Positions 1-10,200 of a stretch of 64,000 nt of DNA are shown piece after piece; the stretch's first letter is position 1, and each line of letters opens with the position of its first letter. The stretch covers positions 117,568,738 to 117,632,737 of the forward strand of contig NC_090944.1 in the NCBI RefSeq assembly GCF_040807025.1, given 5' to 3'. A program made the translations under genes and the position numbers. This stretch comes from Struthio camelus. Its lineage: Eukaryota; Chordata; Aves; Struthioniformes; Struthionidae. Under the pieces are notes generated by a model. That model was not told the origin of the DNA, made no database searches, and worked only from the letters and a program-made list of their open reading frames with translations.

Positions 1-1022
1 GGTAACGCTGCGTATAAAATTTTAAAGGGACTTTCTTAATTAATGCAATATTAAATTGTGTCTTAATGATAGAATGGAATTGCAGAATTTTAATTATTCA
101 TGATAGATACATTAGCTTATTTATTCAGCATGAATAATGATAGACACTCAGTGTTAACGATACTGCAGTCATTCCACATGATAATGAATTAAGACTGTGG
201 CTCTTATATATTGTCAAGAAAAAGAAAAAAGGACGGAGTTGTATAATCACAACAGTGAACAAGAGAAGTTGATGACTGCCTTCATTTTCGTTTACTAGAA
301 TCAGTAGAGACAGTATTAGCTAGGAAGCATTCCTTAGCTTTCATGACAGGAAGTATATTCTTATCTGTAATTAAGCTAAGACTCCAAGATTAGTAGTAGA
401 GGAGTAGGATCAGCTTCTGGTCTGTCCCTGAACACAGAAGTCAATCAAGAAAATAACACAAGTTAAAAATTCCTGAGTGCTTGCTCTCCCCATTAGACGC
501 TCTTAACCTCATTCACAAACTCACAGCAGAGAAGCACAGGAGTTACTGTCAAAAATGAACTCCTGGCTATGCAAAATGGGCTCTACAGCTCAGTAAAACA
601 TCTCTACTAAAGTCCTTTACAAAAATACAGTGCTTCAGCCCAGTACAGTCATTAACTCACTACAGGGCTTTCAGGAAACAGCCCACTTCAGTAGAAAAGC
701 CCGAGTTTAATTCGTAGTGCCACTGGCCATAAACTGCAAGCATCAGTGTAGACAGCAATACACCTGATTCGCCCTAATAATAGAAGTGCACACGTAGTTT
801 CATAAGGAACTGTGTTAGGCTGTATCAGGAAAATCTTAGATGAATGCAAGACTCTTCATGAAAATATTAATCCTTATTTCAGATACGAGTTTAAGTGTAT
901 TTTGGTTGACGGCTAAAGCACATATTTTTTTTTGCGACACCAACTTCAGCTACAACCTGCGACGGCCCACTTTTCCGCCAGGATATTCTTGTTCTATGGG
1001 AAGATTATGCAGAGTGAACTGC
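1..1022 (-). other. SLC30A10: SLC30A10 3' UTR and downstream DNA
   Basis: AT-rich non-coding sequence after the stop codon. A canonical AATAAA on the minus strand lies at 125-120, and an ATTAAA variant at 711-706. Using the former would give a 3' UTR of about 900 nt. No other coding signal was seen. Confidence 0.55.
120..125 (-). promoter_or_regulatory. SLC30A10: Candidate SLC30A10 polyadenylation signal AATAAA
   Basis: The only canonical AATAAA noticed on the minus strand between the stop codon and the window edge. Actual use is unproven. Confidence 0.4.
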
Positions 1023-1498
1023 TTAAAATCGTGTACTGCTCAGCTGTGATTTGTTATCAGACATTGTACAATTTTTCATGTTTTTAACACTATCCTCTGT
1101 CAGTGGGTACTCAATAGGGATTTCAACATCATTTTTACTTGAACTATTGTCTTTATGCGGTGCAGAAAGGCCACTATCATTTTTCTCAGCATAGCCATTG
1201 GCTTGAGGGAGCGATGTCTCCTGCTGACTGCAGCAGAGCTGAGAGTCACAGGCTTTTGAGATGCAGGGTGAGCTGCACAGGAGCTGGGAGGTCTTGTAGT
1301 CAAGGTACTCTGGTTGGATGGTCACTGAATGGATCCCTGCTTCATGGAAAACCTTCCGTATTTTATAAGCAGCATCTTGGTAATCAGTAGAGGTTTGGCA
1401 CTTGACATGAAGAGTAGCAATATTCTTCCCACCTGCAAGCTCCCAGACATGCACCTCATGAAGGCTGCTAACCCCTGGTACATGAGCTAGTTTGTCAG
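1023..1498 (-). CDS. SLC30A10: SLC30A10 exon 4 (cytosolic C-terminal domain and stop)
   Basis: Acceptor TTTTCCAG at 1500-1499. The exon encodes DKLAHVPGVSSLHEVHVWEL, the conserved CDF C-terminal fold, then the ZnT10 Cys-rich segment and a less conserved Ser/Asn-rich tail. The TAA stop is at 1025-1023. The codon split with exon 3 reads ACT (Thr). Confidence 0.95.
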
Positions 1499-4400
1499 CT
1501 GGAAAACATAAGAAAAAGTTATTAGATGGTTTGGTGTATGGGCTAGTTACTAGCTGTTTCATTCTTATGAAGAACCTTATCTGAAAAGAGCAGTGTCTTT
1601 TAAAAAAGAGCTGCATTTTATCAGTACGTCTGTTCCCAGCTGACTTAGTTCAGACTGGCGGTGACCACACGAGCAGGGCCTTCCAGGCCTTCTGGCTTCA
1701 CCCTCTCTCTCTGGCTCCCTAGCGGCAATTAATCAGCAGCTTGTAGAGTATCAATTCAATGCAAGACCACCATTTTCTTGGCTGAGGCCTCCATCTTCTG
1801 GTCTGCTTAGTCCTGAGCACGACGGGATTCCAGAAATAGACAATGTTCTACCATAATTATCCAAAGTGAACAATGCCAGACAGCTTGGCATCGTTCACAC
1901 TGGATAATTAACTGCTCTTAATTGAAATTTCTAAGGTATTTCGGAAGTCTTTAGAAGGAAGCACTGCAGGGTTGGGAAATATTAAAATTCGATGTTGTTT
2001 CTTTCACAAACACCCCGCACAAAGCATTAACAGTTCCAGACCTGGTATTTTTTGTGTATTGCTGGAGTACCACATTCTCAAAATGCATGCTTTAACTAAT
2101 CCAAAGAGATTTGAGTCATGTTGCTAGGACACAGGCATGTGACTATTTCTTACGGTTCTTGAGAATTTAGAGCTGTTATGAGTACATAATCCAAACATGT
2201 CATTCCAGAAACAACATGTGCATTGCAATATATCATTAAAACTAATAGCATTTCAACAACAAATCTGACTTACTCAGTAGTTGCATATTAACACCTTTGG
2301 GAACCATCTGCAACAAAATAATCGAGGTCTCTTTGATAAGCGGGAATGCAGAAGACAAAATGATCAACACCATAATTACAGTCAGGCTTGGATCGATGTA
2401 GCACTGCCAGTTACATGGAGCATCAGCCCGCAGAGGAAGTATATGAAAGATTGTAGCTGTAATTACCACGACCACAGATCCAAGTGCATCTCCCATAACA
2501 TGCAAAAGAACACCTAAAGCAAATGACAATAAAGCTTCATATTAGTCTTTTACCCATTGTTTGTTTTGTAACAAAATGCTACACTTTTCAAATCTATTTT
2601 ACTTTACATGAAAGTAGTGTATTTCAGCGCTAGAAGCAAAGTTTTCAATAACAGCTTTCAGAACACAAAAGAAAGGGAAGTACTGACTCTGAACCACGGC
2701 TCTGTGAGTGGGATGCATTATTAAACATTTAGGGTATGCTAGCAACTGTGGTCCAACTGCAAAACCATGGCAACGTAAAATGTGCTTGCTTAAATGTCTG
2801 CCAATTATTAAGAGACCCTGGCTCATGTAAATGGCATTCTCAATTAAAATTAATGACTGAATCTATCAGTTCTATCCTGGAAGCTAAGGGAGCCACAAAC
2901 CATCCCTAATAAGTAATAATTATTCTCCTCTCTCAGCTTCTGTGACTTTGTTGAAATCTGAAAAATCACCTGAGGTAAACTAAGGAGCATTCAGTCTTAT
3001 GGTTCCAAACGCCCCAAACTCTGATTTTTAGATTAAGCTTGATTACTTGTCAAACTAATCTTTGCCCCACCAATGCCATTAGCCTTCAGGCTCAAAGAAG
3101 ATCAGAATTTGGTCTGAAATTTTTTTTTATGTGCCGGTACCACTCTAAGAGGAGAGGAACGCTTCATACAACTTTTTACATCTGTACATATGTCTTCGCA
3201 CTCAAGGTAACGAAAAGACACAAGAGAGGGTCTTGGGAATAACATCTGTAGTCACACTTTGAACTATAATGACCAAGCAATGTTCTTGCTAAACGGTTAC
3301 AATAATCTGAGACCCTTCATTGCTTTTTTACTACTTTGAATAGCCTTTCCCCTTCCTGTCATTACTAGAAAGCACTCCAGTTTTGTCAGCCTTTACGATT
3401 CATACCCAGATTCCACTTCAACCCATGCTCAATTTGCAGTGCCTCTAAATATATAAAGTTAACTCCTTCGTCAGCATTTTCCTTTTCATTTGGAGTACAT
3501 GAGAGACTAAAACGGGCCACCTCCCTTTAACATCCCTGTAACATCACTTTCAGAGGCTTCACTCCAATTTAATCCCTTCCTCTGGACTAGAAAAGATGCA
3601 GCCGGCTCCCTCTGAAGCACATTAACAACTCGGCTAAGCAAGTTTTGACCCTTCAGTGATGCTAGGCACTGAATTTCTTCAGACTTAGAGCCCTACCCTT
3701 CCTGCTGCTCCTTGCCAGCTCGGCGCCTGAACACTGATCCTCTGTGTGCAAAATGAAAGCAATAATCATTAAGAGTTCCTGGGATCATTTGTGTAAGATA
3801 AGAAAGTACAAACTTTCAATGAATCCAGCTCTTTCTGCTAGAGTCAGGAGTATTTTGTCCGACTGACAAACTCCCATACTGTTTTGCGTGTTGCAGCACT
3901 GTTGCAGCATTTCTTTTTATTTATATGTAATCTGGATTTCACCATGTTAACTCTGAGAAGCGGAACAGGCAAAACACAATCTCTAAAATAACTGATTGAA
4001 AGAGCATAACTTAAAAAGAGTAAGAAAACGTTCCATAAAGACTTTTTCTGATAAAAAAAAAGTTACAAATGTGTCACAATTTTGATAAACCATGAATTGC
4101 GAAGACAGAATTTGGAAAATGCTTGTTTAACTGACATGCAAAATTAACATGGTTACTATATGTGTCTTAATTATGTCTCACCTAATGAGGGCCCAGAAGA
4201 AAGTGAACCCATTTCCCTAAAGATCCCAAGAAGCTGTGAGTATAAAACAGAACTGAAAATACATTTTTATTAAATAAAGTCACTATGATAATACCACAGA
4301 TAACCCATAGATATAGCTTGTGTTTGAAACTATCAAAGTGAAAATATTTTTTATGAAAATATTTAATTTGGATCAATGCCAGATAATCTAAGGCTACTAC

Positions 4401-6954
4401 TCTGCATATGTCCATGAAGCAAAAAGTATAATAATTAATGCAGGTAGGCAGAATGTCTGAACCTCTGTTCCTATCATTTTAAAATCAAGGAAGAAGTTTC
4501 TCTGCCAGTCCATTTTGTTCAGCTTCGTTTTCCCCGGAGAGATTAATTCTAAAAAGTACATCATTTTTTACGAGATCATTATGAAGTTTTAAGGGTAGCT
4601 ATGTAACTAACTTCCAGCAGCAGAAGAAAAAAAGCATAGATTTTGAGTCAAGCAGAATTTGAGAGACTTATCTGTAATACTGGCCAAAGCAGCAAGGAAT
4701 ATTACTAAGGATGATAAGAATGGGTAGATTTTACAAAGACAACATACTTTAAACAGCGCTTAAAGAAAAAATCTCTTTTTAAAATAAATGAGGACAGGGA
4801 TCTTAAAATAACTAATACAAAACTCCTTATCCTTCAGACATTTTTACTAGTTTCCCAACATCACTATGCCAAAGCACTGCCATTCAGGCAAATAAGGCTT
4901 TCTCTAAAATATACTCATTGTTTGGTTTTCTCCTTCCCTTCTGCATCCCTGAAAATGACAGATTGCTTGTCCTGCTCCAGTACAATTGCCTGAACACTGA
5001 CATAAAATCCACTGACAGCAGCTCCTAGATATTCAGTCATTGTTGTAGCATGCGGTTCAGCTTGCAAAGTGTCCTCTCCTCCTCATGCACACACATCTCT
5101 TTTGAAAGACTTCTGAAAATCTTTACGCATACACTAAAAACAGGTGCCTGACTGCCATGTCCACCTGTTACGTTGAATTAATGTGATGACACCTACGTGA
5201 CTTTACAGGAATATCACACCTTCTCAGAGGCTGATGTGTGTCCATAAGAAACCTTAAACTACTAATCTTGTTACAGCTTTGTAACAGTCCTTTCATTGAA
5301 GAACAAAGTTACTGTTTAATATACTCAAAGATACCTAATTTTGGTCCTGTTTGGAATATGTATGTAAATACGTACACCTACACAAATACATGGAGATTTT
5401 GGTTAATCGATTCCTAAAAGTAGCCCTACTGTTTCCCTCAGCAGATAGCCAGAGATCTGCTGAATTCGTTATCGTAAAAGGGCTGACTCTGTAACAGACT
5501 CTCTCAGGGAGTGGTTCACAGTTCAAGGACCTGCAAAGACACCCTGCTAGGGTTTCAGTCTGCAGCACTCTGTTCCTTGTGTTGACTACGATAACATTAC
5601 TAACCTTGTGATTTAAAGAAACTCTCTTTTCTGCCCAAAAGCATGTAAAAGTTGAAAACTGCTTGACTACTAAAGCAGTGGTACTCAAAGAAGCGCCTCA
5701 CAGATGGGTGCTTAATCTTCTTGCAAAGCCTCTAGTGACTGGAACCTAGTGCAAGAGGCTTTGCATCCTTGCCAAAAGGTGCACCTGCAATTTTTTTTGA
5801 AGGATTAAAATCAAAGTATGAACACCCCGAAAGAACTAAGTCAGCACGTGGTTCAAATCAGCATCACCCTATTTTGTTATTCTCATCCATGCAACTTCAC
5901 ACAACCGAAACCTTTGTTTTTAAAGACAAGTGGATCCATATACATAGAAAATTCCTGGGTTTTTTGCTCTAATATTTGCTGACATTTGAAAAAAAATAAC
6001 CTGAAGTGGAAACCAGAAAGTATTTACAGTTCATATAATATTAGTCTTATGAACCCATCACTGTACCTCTGATGTTCAAGGCTTCGGACTTTTTCTCTGT
6101 TTTCCTCTCAAACCCCCCATCAGGCCTCTTTTGGTCGTTTGGTGAATCACCTGCATTCAAAGAAGAAACGCTGTGTTGTGTATAAGTTCTACAAACAGAA
6201 AAAACATCGACCTTCTCAAAACCAACGTATTTGAAAGAACAAGAAAAAAAAAAAAAGAAGAAGAAGAAGAAAAAAACACACGCACACACACAGAGGGACA
6301 AAGCCATTTTCCGACAGCTTTTCAGGCGCACACGCACACGCACACCCACACACGTCCCAGCCGGGACGCGCTGCAAAGCCGGGGCGAGGCGAGGCTGCGC
6401 TGCAGCCGAAGGGCACCTGCTGCGCCGGCGGCGGCCTCGGGGGGCTCCGCGGCGGCGGCCTCGGGGGGCTCCGCGGCGGCGGCCTCGGGGGGCTCCGCGG
6501 CCGGGGGCGGCGGCGGGCGGCGGCGGCGGCGGCAGCAGGCGGCCCAGTCCTGGAAGACGAGGAGCCCCACGAGGTTGACGGCGAGGCCGAGGGCGCCGAC
6601 GATGAGCACCAGCTCGGCGTCGTCGATGCGCTCGGGGCGGGCGAGGCGGAGCACGGCCTCCACGAAGATGGTGAAGCAGAGGGCGGTGAGGAAGACGGCG
6701 TTGCTGAGCGCCCCCACCGCCTCGGCGCGGCTGTAGCCGTAGGTGGCGCGGGGCCCGCGGCGGCTGCGGCGGGCGATGCGCCCCGTGGAGAGGCCCACGC
6801 AGAGCGAGATGAGGTCCGAGAGCATGTTGAAGGAGTCGGACACCAGCGCGATGGAGTTGCCCATGTAGCCCGACACCAGCTCGGCCACGAAGAAGCCGGC
6901 GGTGAGCACCAGCATGAAGATGAGGCGGCAGGTCTTGCCCGAGTACCGCCCCAT
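1023..6954 (-). CDS. SLC30A10: SLC30A10 (ZnT10) manganese/zinc efflux transporter, whole gene, four coding exons
   Basis: Cation diffusion facilitator of the SLC30 family; vertebrate ZnT10 exports Mn2+ (and Zn2+) across the plasma and Golgi/endosomal membranes. Coding exons are 6954-6417, 6150-6067, 2513-2274 and 1498-1023. Every junction is GT-AG and exons 1, 2 and 3 all end in phase 1, giving 1,338 nt and about 445 residues (human about 485). The protein starts MGRYSGKTCRL. TM2 carries the ZnT10 signature SDSFNMLSD with N43 and D47, and TM5 carries HVMGD; together these are the metal site. The TM4-TM5 loop is rich in Ala, Pro and Glu rather than His. The C-terminal cytosolic domain contains HEVHVWEL and a Cys-rich stretch (LLCSSPCISKACDSQLCC), typical of ZnT10. 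The promoter is a CpG island. A second SLC30A10-like first exon lies 12.5 kb upstream. The family call is very secure; the exon 1 donor is the least certain boundary. Confidence 0.95.
1499..2273 (-). other. SLC30A10: SLC30A10 intron 3
   Basis: Donor GTAAGT at 2273 and acceptor TTTTCCAG at 1500-1499. It contains the 57-nt hairpin at 1854-1910 and no coding signal. Confidence 0.85.
1854..1910 (-). repeat. 57-nt near-perfect hairpin in SLC30A10 intron 3
   Basis: Arms 1854-1878 and 1886-1910 (25 nt each) are inverted repeats around a 7-nt spacer. Three positions differ between the arms. When the minus strand is folded as RNA, two of these become G-U pairs and only one U-U mismatch remains. It could be a degenerate palindromic transposon remnant, a structured intronic RNA or a pre-miRNA-like stem; the sequence alone does not decide. 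Confidence 0.75.
2274..2513 (-). CDS. SLC30A10: SLC30A10 exon 3 (TM5-TM6)
   Basis: A 240-nt exon with acceptor GCTTTAG and donor CTGA|GTAAGT. It encodes VLLHVMGDALGS, carrying the TM5 HxxxD metal ligands, then TM6 with IDPSLTVIM and LLQMVPKGVNM. No second copy of this exon was seen anywhere in the window. Confidence 0.95.
2514..6066 (-). other. SLC30A10: SLC30A10 intron 2
   Basis: A 3.55-kb intron with donor GTACAG at 6066 and acceptor GCTTTAG at 2515-2514. It is AT-rich and contains the inverted repeat at 5722-5765. The short open frames in it match no family I recognise. Confidence 0.85.
5722..5765. repeat. 12-bp perfect inverted repeat with 20-nt loop
   Basis: TGCAAAGCCTCT at 5722-5733 and its exact reverse complement at 5754-5765 flank a 20-nt loop in SLC30A10 intron 2, a possible 44-nt stem-loop. 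Confidence 0.7.
6067..6150 (-). CDS. SLC30A10: SLC30A10 exon 2 (loop segment ending KKSEALNIRG)
   Basis: An 84-nt exon with acceptor TTGAATGCAG and donor AGAG|GTACAG. It encodes GDSPNDQKRPDGG through EKKSEALNIR and enters and leaves in phase 1. KKSEALNIRG is the conserved ZnT10 sequence just before TM5. It is the natural splice partner for either first exon (6417 or 19449), since both end with one base of a codon that GT completes to GGT (Gly). Confidence 0.92.
6151..6416 (-). repeat. SLC30A10: SLC30A10 intron 1 with simple repeats
   Basis: A very short intron of about 266 nt. It holds an A-rich/GAA run near 6240-6272 and CA/GT dinucleotide tracts near 6276-6292 and 6328-6354. On the coding strand these form a long pyrimidine tract upstream of the exon 2 acceptor and a GT-rich tract just beyond the exon 1 donor. 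Confidence 0.75.
6417..6954 (-). CDS. SLC30A10: SLC30A10 exon 1 (start codon, TM1-TM4 and start of cytosolic loop)
   Basis: The ATG at 6954-6952 has G at -3 and G at +4. The exon encodes TM1-TM4 including E25, D40, N43 and D47, then a basic run and three copies of an EPPEAAAA-type octapeptide encoded by a 24-bp tandem repeat. I place the donor at 6416-6415 (CAG|GTGCCC) because it ends in phase 1 and fits exon 2. A second phase-compatible donor (GAC|GTGTGT) would end the exon at 6354 and add 21 residues. A long overlapping open frame upstream, in another frame, is a GC-driven artefact. Confidence 0.85.
6427..6498 (-). repeat. SLC30A10: 24-bp coding minisatellite, three perfect copies
   Basis: Units 6427-6450, 6451-6474 and 6475-6498 are identical. 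The unit is a multiple of three and encodes an Ala/Pro/Glu octapeptide in the TM4-TM5 cytosolic loop, where other ZnT proteins usually have a His-rich stretch. Copy number can change without shifting frame. Confidence 0.9.
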
Positions 6955-7240
6955 CGCGGCGCACAGGCTCTGCCGCTAGCGCCGGAGCATGCCCATGCCC
7001 ATGCCACCGCCGCCGCCGCCTCGCTCCGCCGCCGCGCAGCCACCGAGCGCCGCCCTTAACGCCGCCGCCGCCGCCAGGCTCCGCCCGCTGCCCGGCCCCG
7101 GCTCCGCGCCCGGCTCCGCGCCCGGCGCCGCGCCCGCCCCGAGCCCTGCCCGGCCGGGGGGCTGAGGGACGGCCGCCCGGGCCGCCGAGTCGCCAGGGCG
7201 TGGAGGACGCGCGGCGCGGAGGGCAAAGGCGGGCGCGCTC
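6955..7240 (-). promoter_or_regulatory. SLC30A10: CpG-island promoter of SLC30A10
   Basis: Extreme GC and CpG density upstream of the start codon, continuing from exon 1, with several GGGCGG-type (Sp1-like) sites and a 12-bp tandem motif in three copies at 7100-7135, the third imperfect. No TATA box was seen. The transcription start is not defined. Confidence 0.7.
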
Positions 7241-10200
7241 GCTTTGGGCATGCCCCTCTTGGAAAGGCGGAGAAATCTGGGCAGAGGCAGCATTTTGGCT
7301 TGGACTCTCTCCAGCACGCCAGGTACCGGTCTTTCGTGGGCTGGCTCGGTACGGCGAGGCTGTAGTCACAGACCCAGCAAGCGCACTCCTTTGGTGCTTT
7401 ATTGGTGGCTTGAGTGTCAAATCACAGCATAGACTGCCATCTACTGAACCGCCAGATCATTTCCTGTCAATATCCTTAAAAAAAAGCCGTGTTCACACCA
7501 TACATACATGCGCACGAATCCAGCGTAGCCGGGGAAAATTAATATCGTGCGTTTATTTTACCCTGCAGAGCAGTCTATAAGAAGCATAACAAACGAGAAC
7601 ACCTCTACCCCGTGTTTGTAGAATTCTTTTGTCCTCCGGAAAGCGGCACCCGTGCCCCTTGGAAAAGGGGCAGGGCATCACTGATAAAACAGCAGTCTGA
7701 CATGATGAGAGCGATAGGGTAACTAAAGGAGCTGCTAGAAGTTAAGCCTTTTCTAACTGCTGGGTTCTTAAGAAACAACTGCCAATGTCACTAGATTTTC
7801 AGACACCCCAAACTGGACTTCCGGTGTATTTCTTGCCTCGCTTCAGAAATAAATAAGAAAGAAAATCAGAACCGAGCTCAGGAAGAATAAATTTAAATAA
7901 AAGAATAAGAACTAAAGAAAACAGTGTCCTAAAAATTACATCCTGTGAGAGTCTGGAGTATTTCAGTAATGCAAGGGACGCTCTAGTGCTGAAGTTACTA
8001 CTTCGGCTACTACAATTCACACGAAAGTGTCACTAAGCTTTTCCCTGCACTTGACAAAGTGTATATTGGTCTAACTATCACATGATAAGCAGACAGGACT
8101 GGAAAACACTATCATGCCCCTCCTACTGAAGCCGTGGTTCTCTGCAACTAAAAATTTGAGACCTAGAGAAAGATTCCTCTTCTATTCCAGCTCACAAGAG
8201 ATACTGCATTGTTACTGCCATTGACTAGGTTTCATCCCTTGCTGGAGTACAGCTTGTACACGAAACACCTCAGTTCCACCTAAATTCTGTGTGCACAGCC
8301 AAGGCCTGTATTGCGTGCAGCCCAGGGCATATCTCAGCGGCTTGAATGGACGGATGGAGCCACTCAGGGGATAACCTCCCTCATCACAAGGGTTAACATG
8401 CACAGCTCCCAATTAGCTGGAGATTCTTGTATACGCCCTTCACACATTCAATGCCCAGGCAATAAAAGTATCTTGCAATATTCAACATTATCAAATACAT
8501 AAAACAAAATGTATTGAAGAAACCTCTTGAAAGAAAAGCTCACCATAATGACCACGCCGATGGCGGGAGCAGATAATATAATTAAATCAAGGCGTATTTC
8601 AGCTTTAATATTAAATCTACCAACATATGATGAGAAATTTTAAACAGTACTGTCAAATAAAAAGCCATATGACACAACTGGAGCAAAAAGTAGAAAAACA
8701 TTTGAGTTATGGGAAGCTTAACTAGAGTATTAGATAAAGACTTAAAAATTAAGGACTATATCTTCTTTAGTGTAATTAATAATACCAAATGCTGCCTCTG
8801 GCACTTCACTTACAGTCAGAAAATTCACTGAAGCCCAGCTCATTGCAACTGCATAAAACTGAAACATATTACCAATCGATCTTATTTTAGGAATATGTAT
8901 AATACAGTTCCTGGAACATCATTCATCCTCCTGTGCAAAATATGCATTAATTCTCTTTGAAACAAAATCACATGTCATAGTCCTGCACTCACTTCAAAAA
9001 CATATAAAAATATATTAGTTATTTTCAAGAAACAGAACTAAAAATATTTTTTCTGCAAATAATTCAAAATCGTGACTAAGCCCTCTTACATGGAGAACAA
9101 TTAAAGATGATTCACTGGAATAGTCAGAAGCAGCACATATTCAGAAGCAGTACATAGTCAGGCATTCAGTCGGCTCTAAATCTGTTTCTGTCGAGCCACT
9201 GATTCTTCCTTGCTCTGCATGTCAAGTTTAGGCATCTTGATCTACTTCGCAAGACCTGGCACTAGTCTGAAATTCACACTTTAACGTAAGAATCAAAGAG
9301 CGTTTCTGCTGGGTTAGACCAAAGGTCCGTCTCTGAACCACTTGCAGTTCTAGTCTATGGTTTTGGAGATGCGGGAACCAAATTGCACAGTCTTGAAACC
9401 ACAGGTGAACCACAGATTCATACTTGAGCATAACAGCGTTCCCTACTGTATCCTATATTCTTTTCACAATGCTGCCTAACATTTCATTAGTGTTTTGTCT
9501 TCTGGGAGTTTAGCAGACATAGTCGTGGAACTGGTCATTTTCTTCTGCTTTCTGCAGGTAATCCTCTTGCCTCTTTTGTTTGTGTCTCGCTCCCTACTCT
9601 GAGTTTTCGCTTACACTAGTATGCATACAAACCTCCCCGGCCTTGTTTATCAAGGTACCACACCAACCTCACACAAATGTCTCCTAAAACTGTCGTCAGA
9701 ACAAAGTTACCTCGGTCATTCTTTTTTATCTGGTAAGTCAAGTCATTTTCGGTAACCAGAAAAATTAATTTAACTCAACCTTCAGAAGGAAGTGCGTATG
9801 TTATCCTAATAACTCTTCTGGACTTTGATCCTCTTCCACGTAGTCCAAATGAAAGTCTTGATTCTGCAAATAGGAGGCACCAAGCTGTTACCAGGGTTTC
9901 CACAGAGGGTCTTCCATTGTAAGCATTACGCTTCTGCCTCCATCAATCCACTTGCAGTATCAGAGCGTTTGATCTTAAATTCTTGTGGAAAAGGACTATG
10001 CTTCTGGTTGTTTTGCAAAGGGCTTAGCATCCTAGCATGCTTTATATTCACTGCAAACATTCAATTATATAATGCTATAGCCCCTTTAATGAAGTTTGGA
10101 AAAGGTTATCCAACTTCTTAGTTTTCTGAACTGTCCTCCAGCTTTAGTTTCAGCTACTATACTGCTAGAAGCATTGTTGTTACAGTTTCCTCCTCCTAAT

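Noticed and set aside
6173..6736. Plus-strand open frames opposite SLC30A10 exon 1
   Set aside because: They are antisense shadows of a GC-rich exon and simple repeats, with no family resemblance.
6047..7420. Long 457-codon open frame on the minus strand across the SLC30A10 promoter and exon 1
   Set aside because: Low-complexity Arg/Gly/Pro/Ala product caused by the CpG island. Only its last part (6150-6067) is real coding sequence, as exon 2 of SLC30A10.
9277..9350. Stretch reading GCTGGGTTAGACCAAAGGTCC
   Set aside because: It resembles phrases seen in old interspersed repeats of sauropsids, but I cannot define ends or family, so I did not list it as an element.
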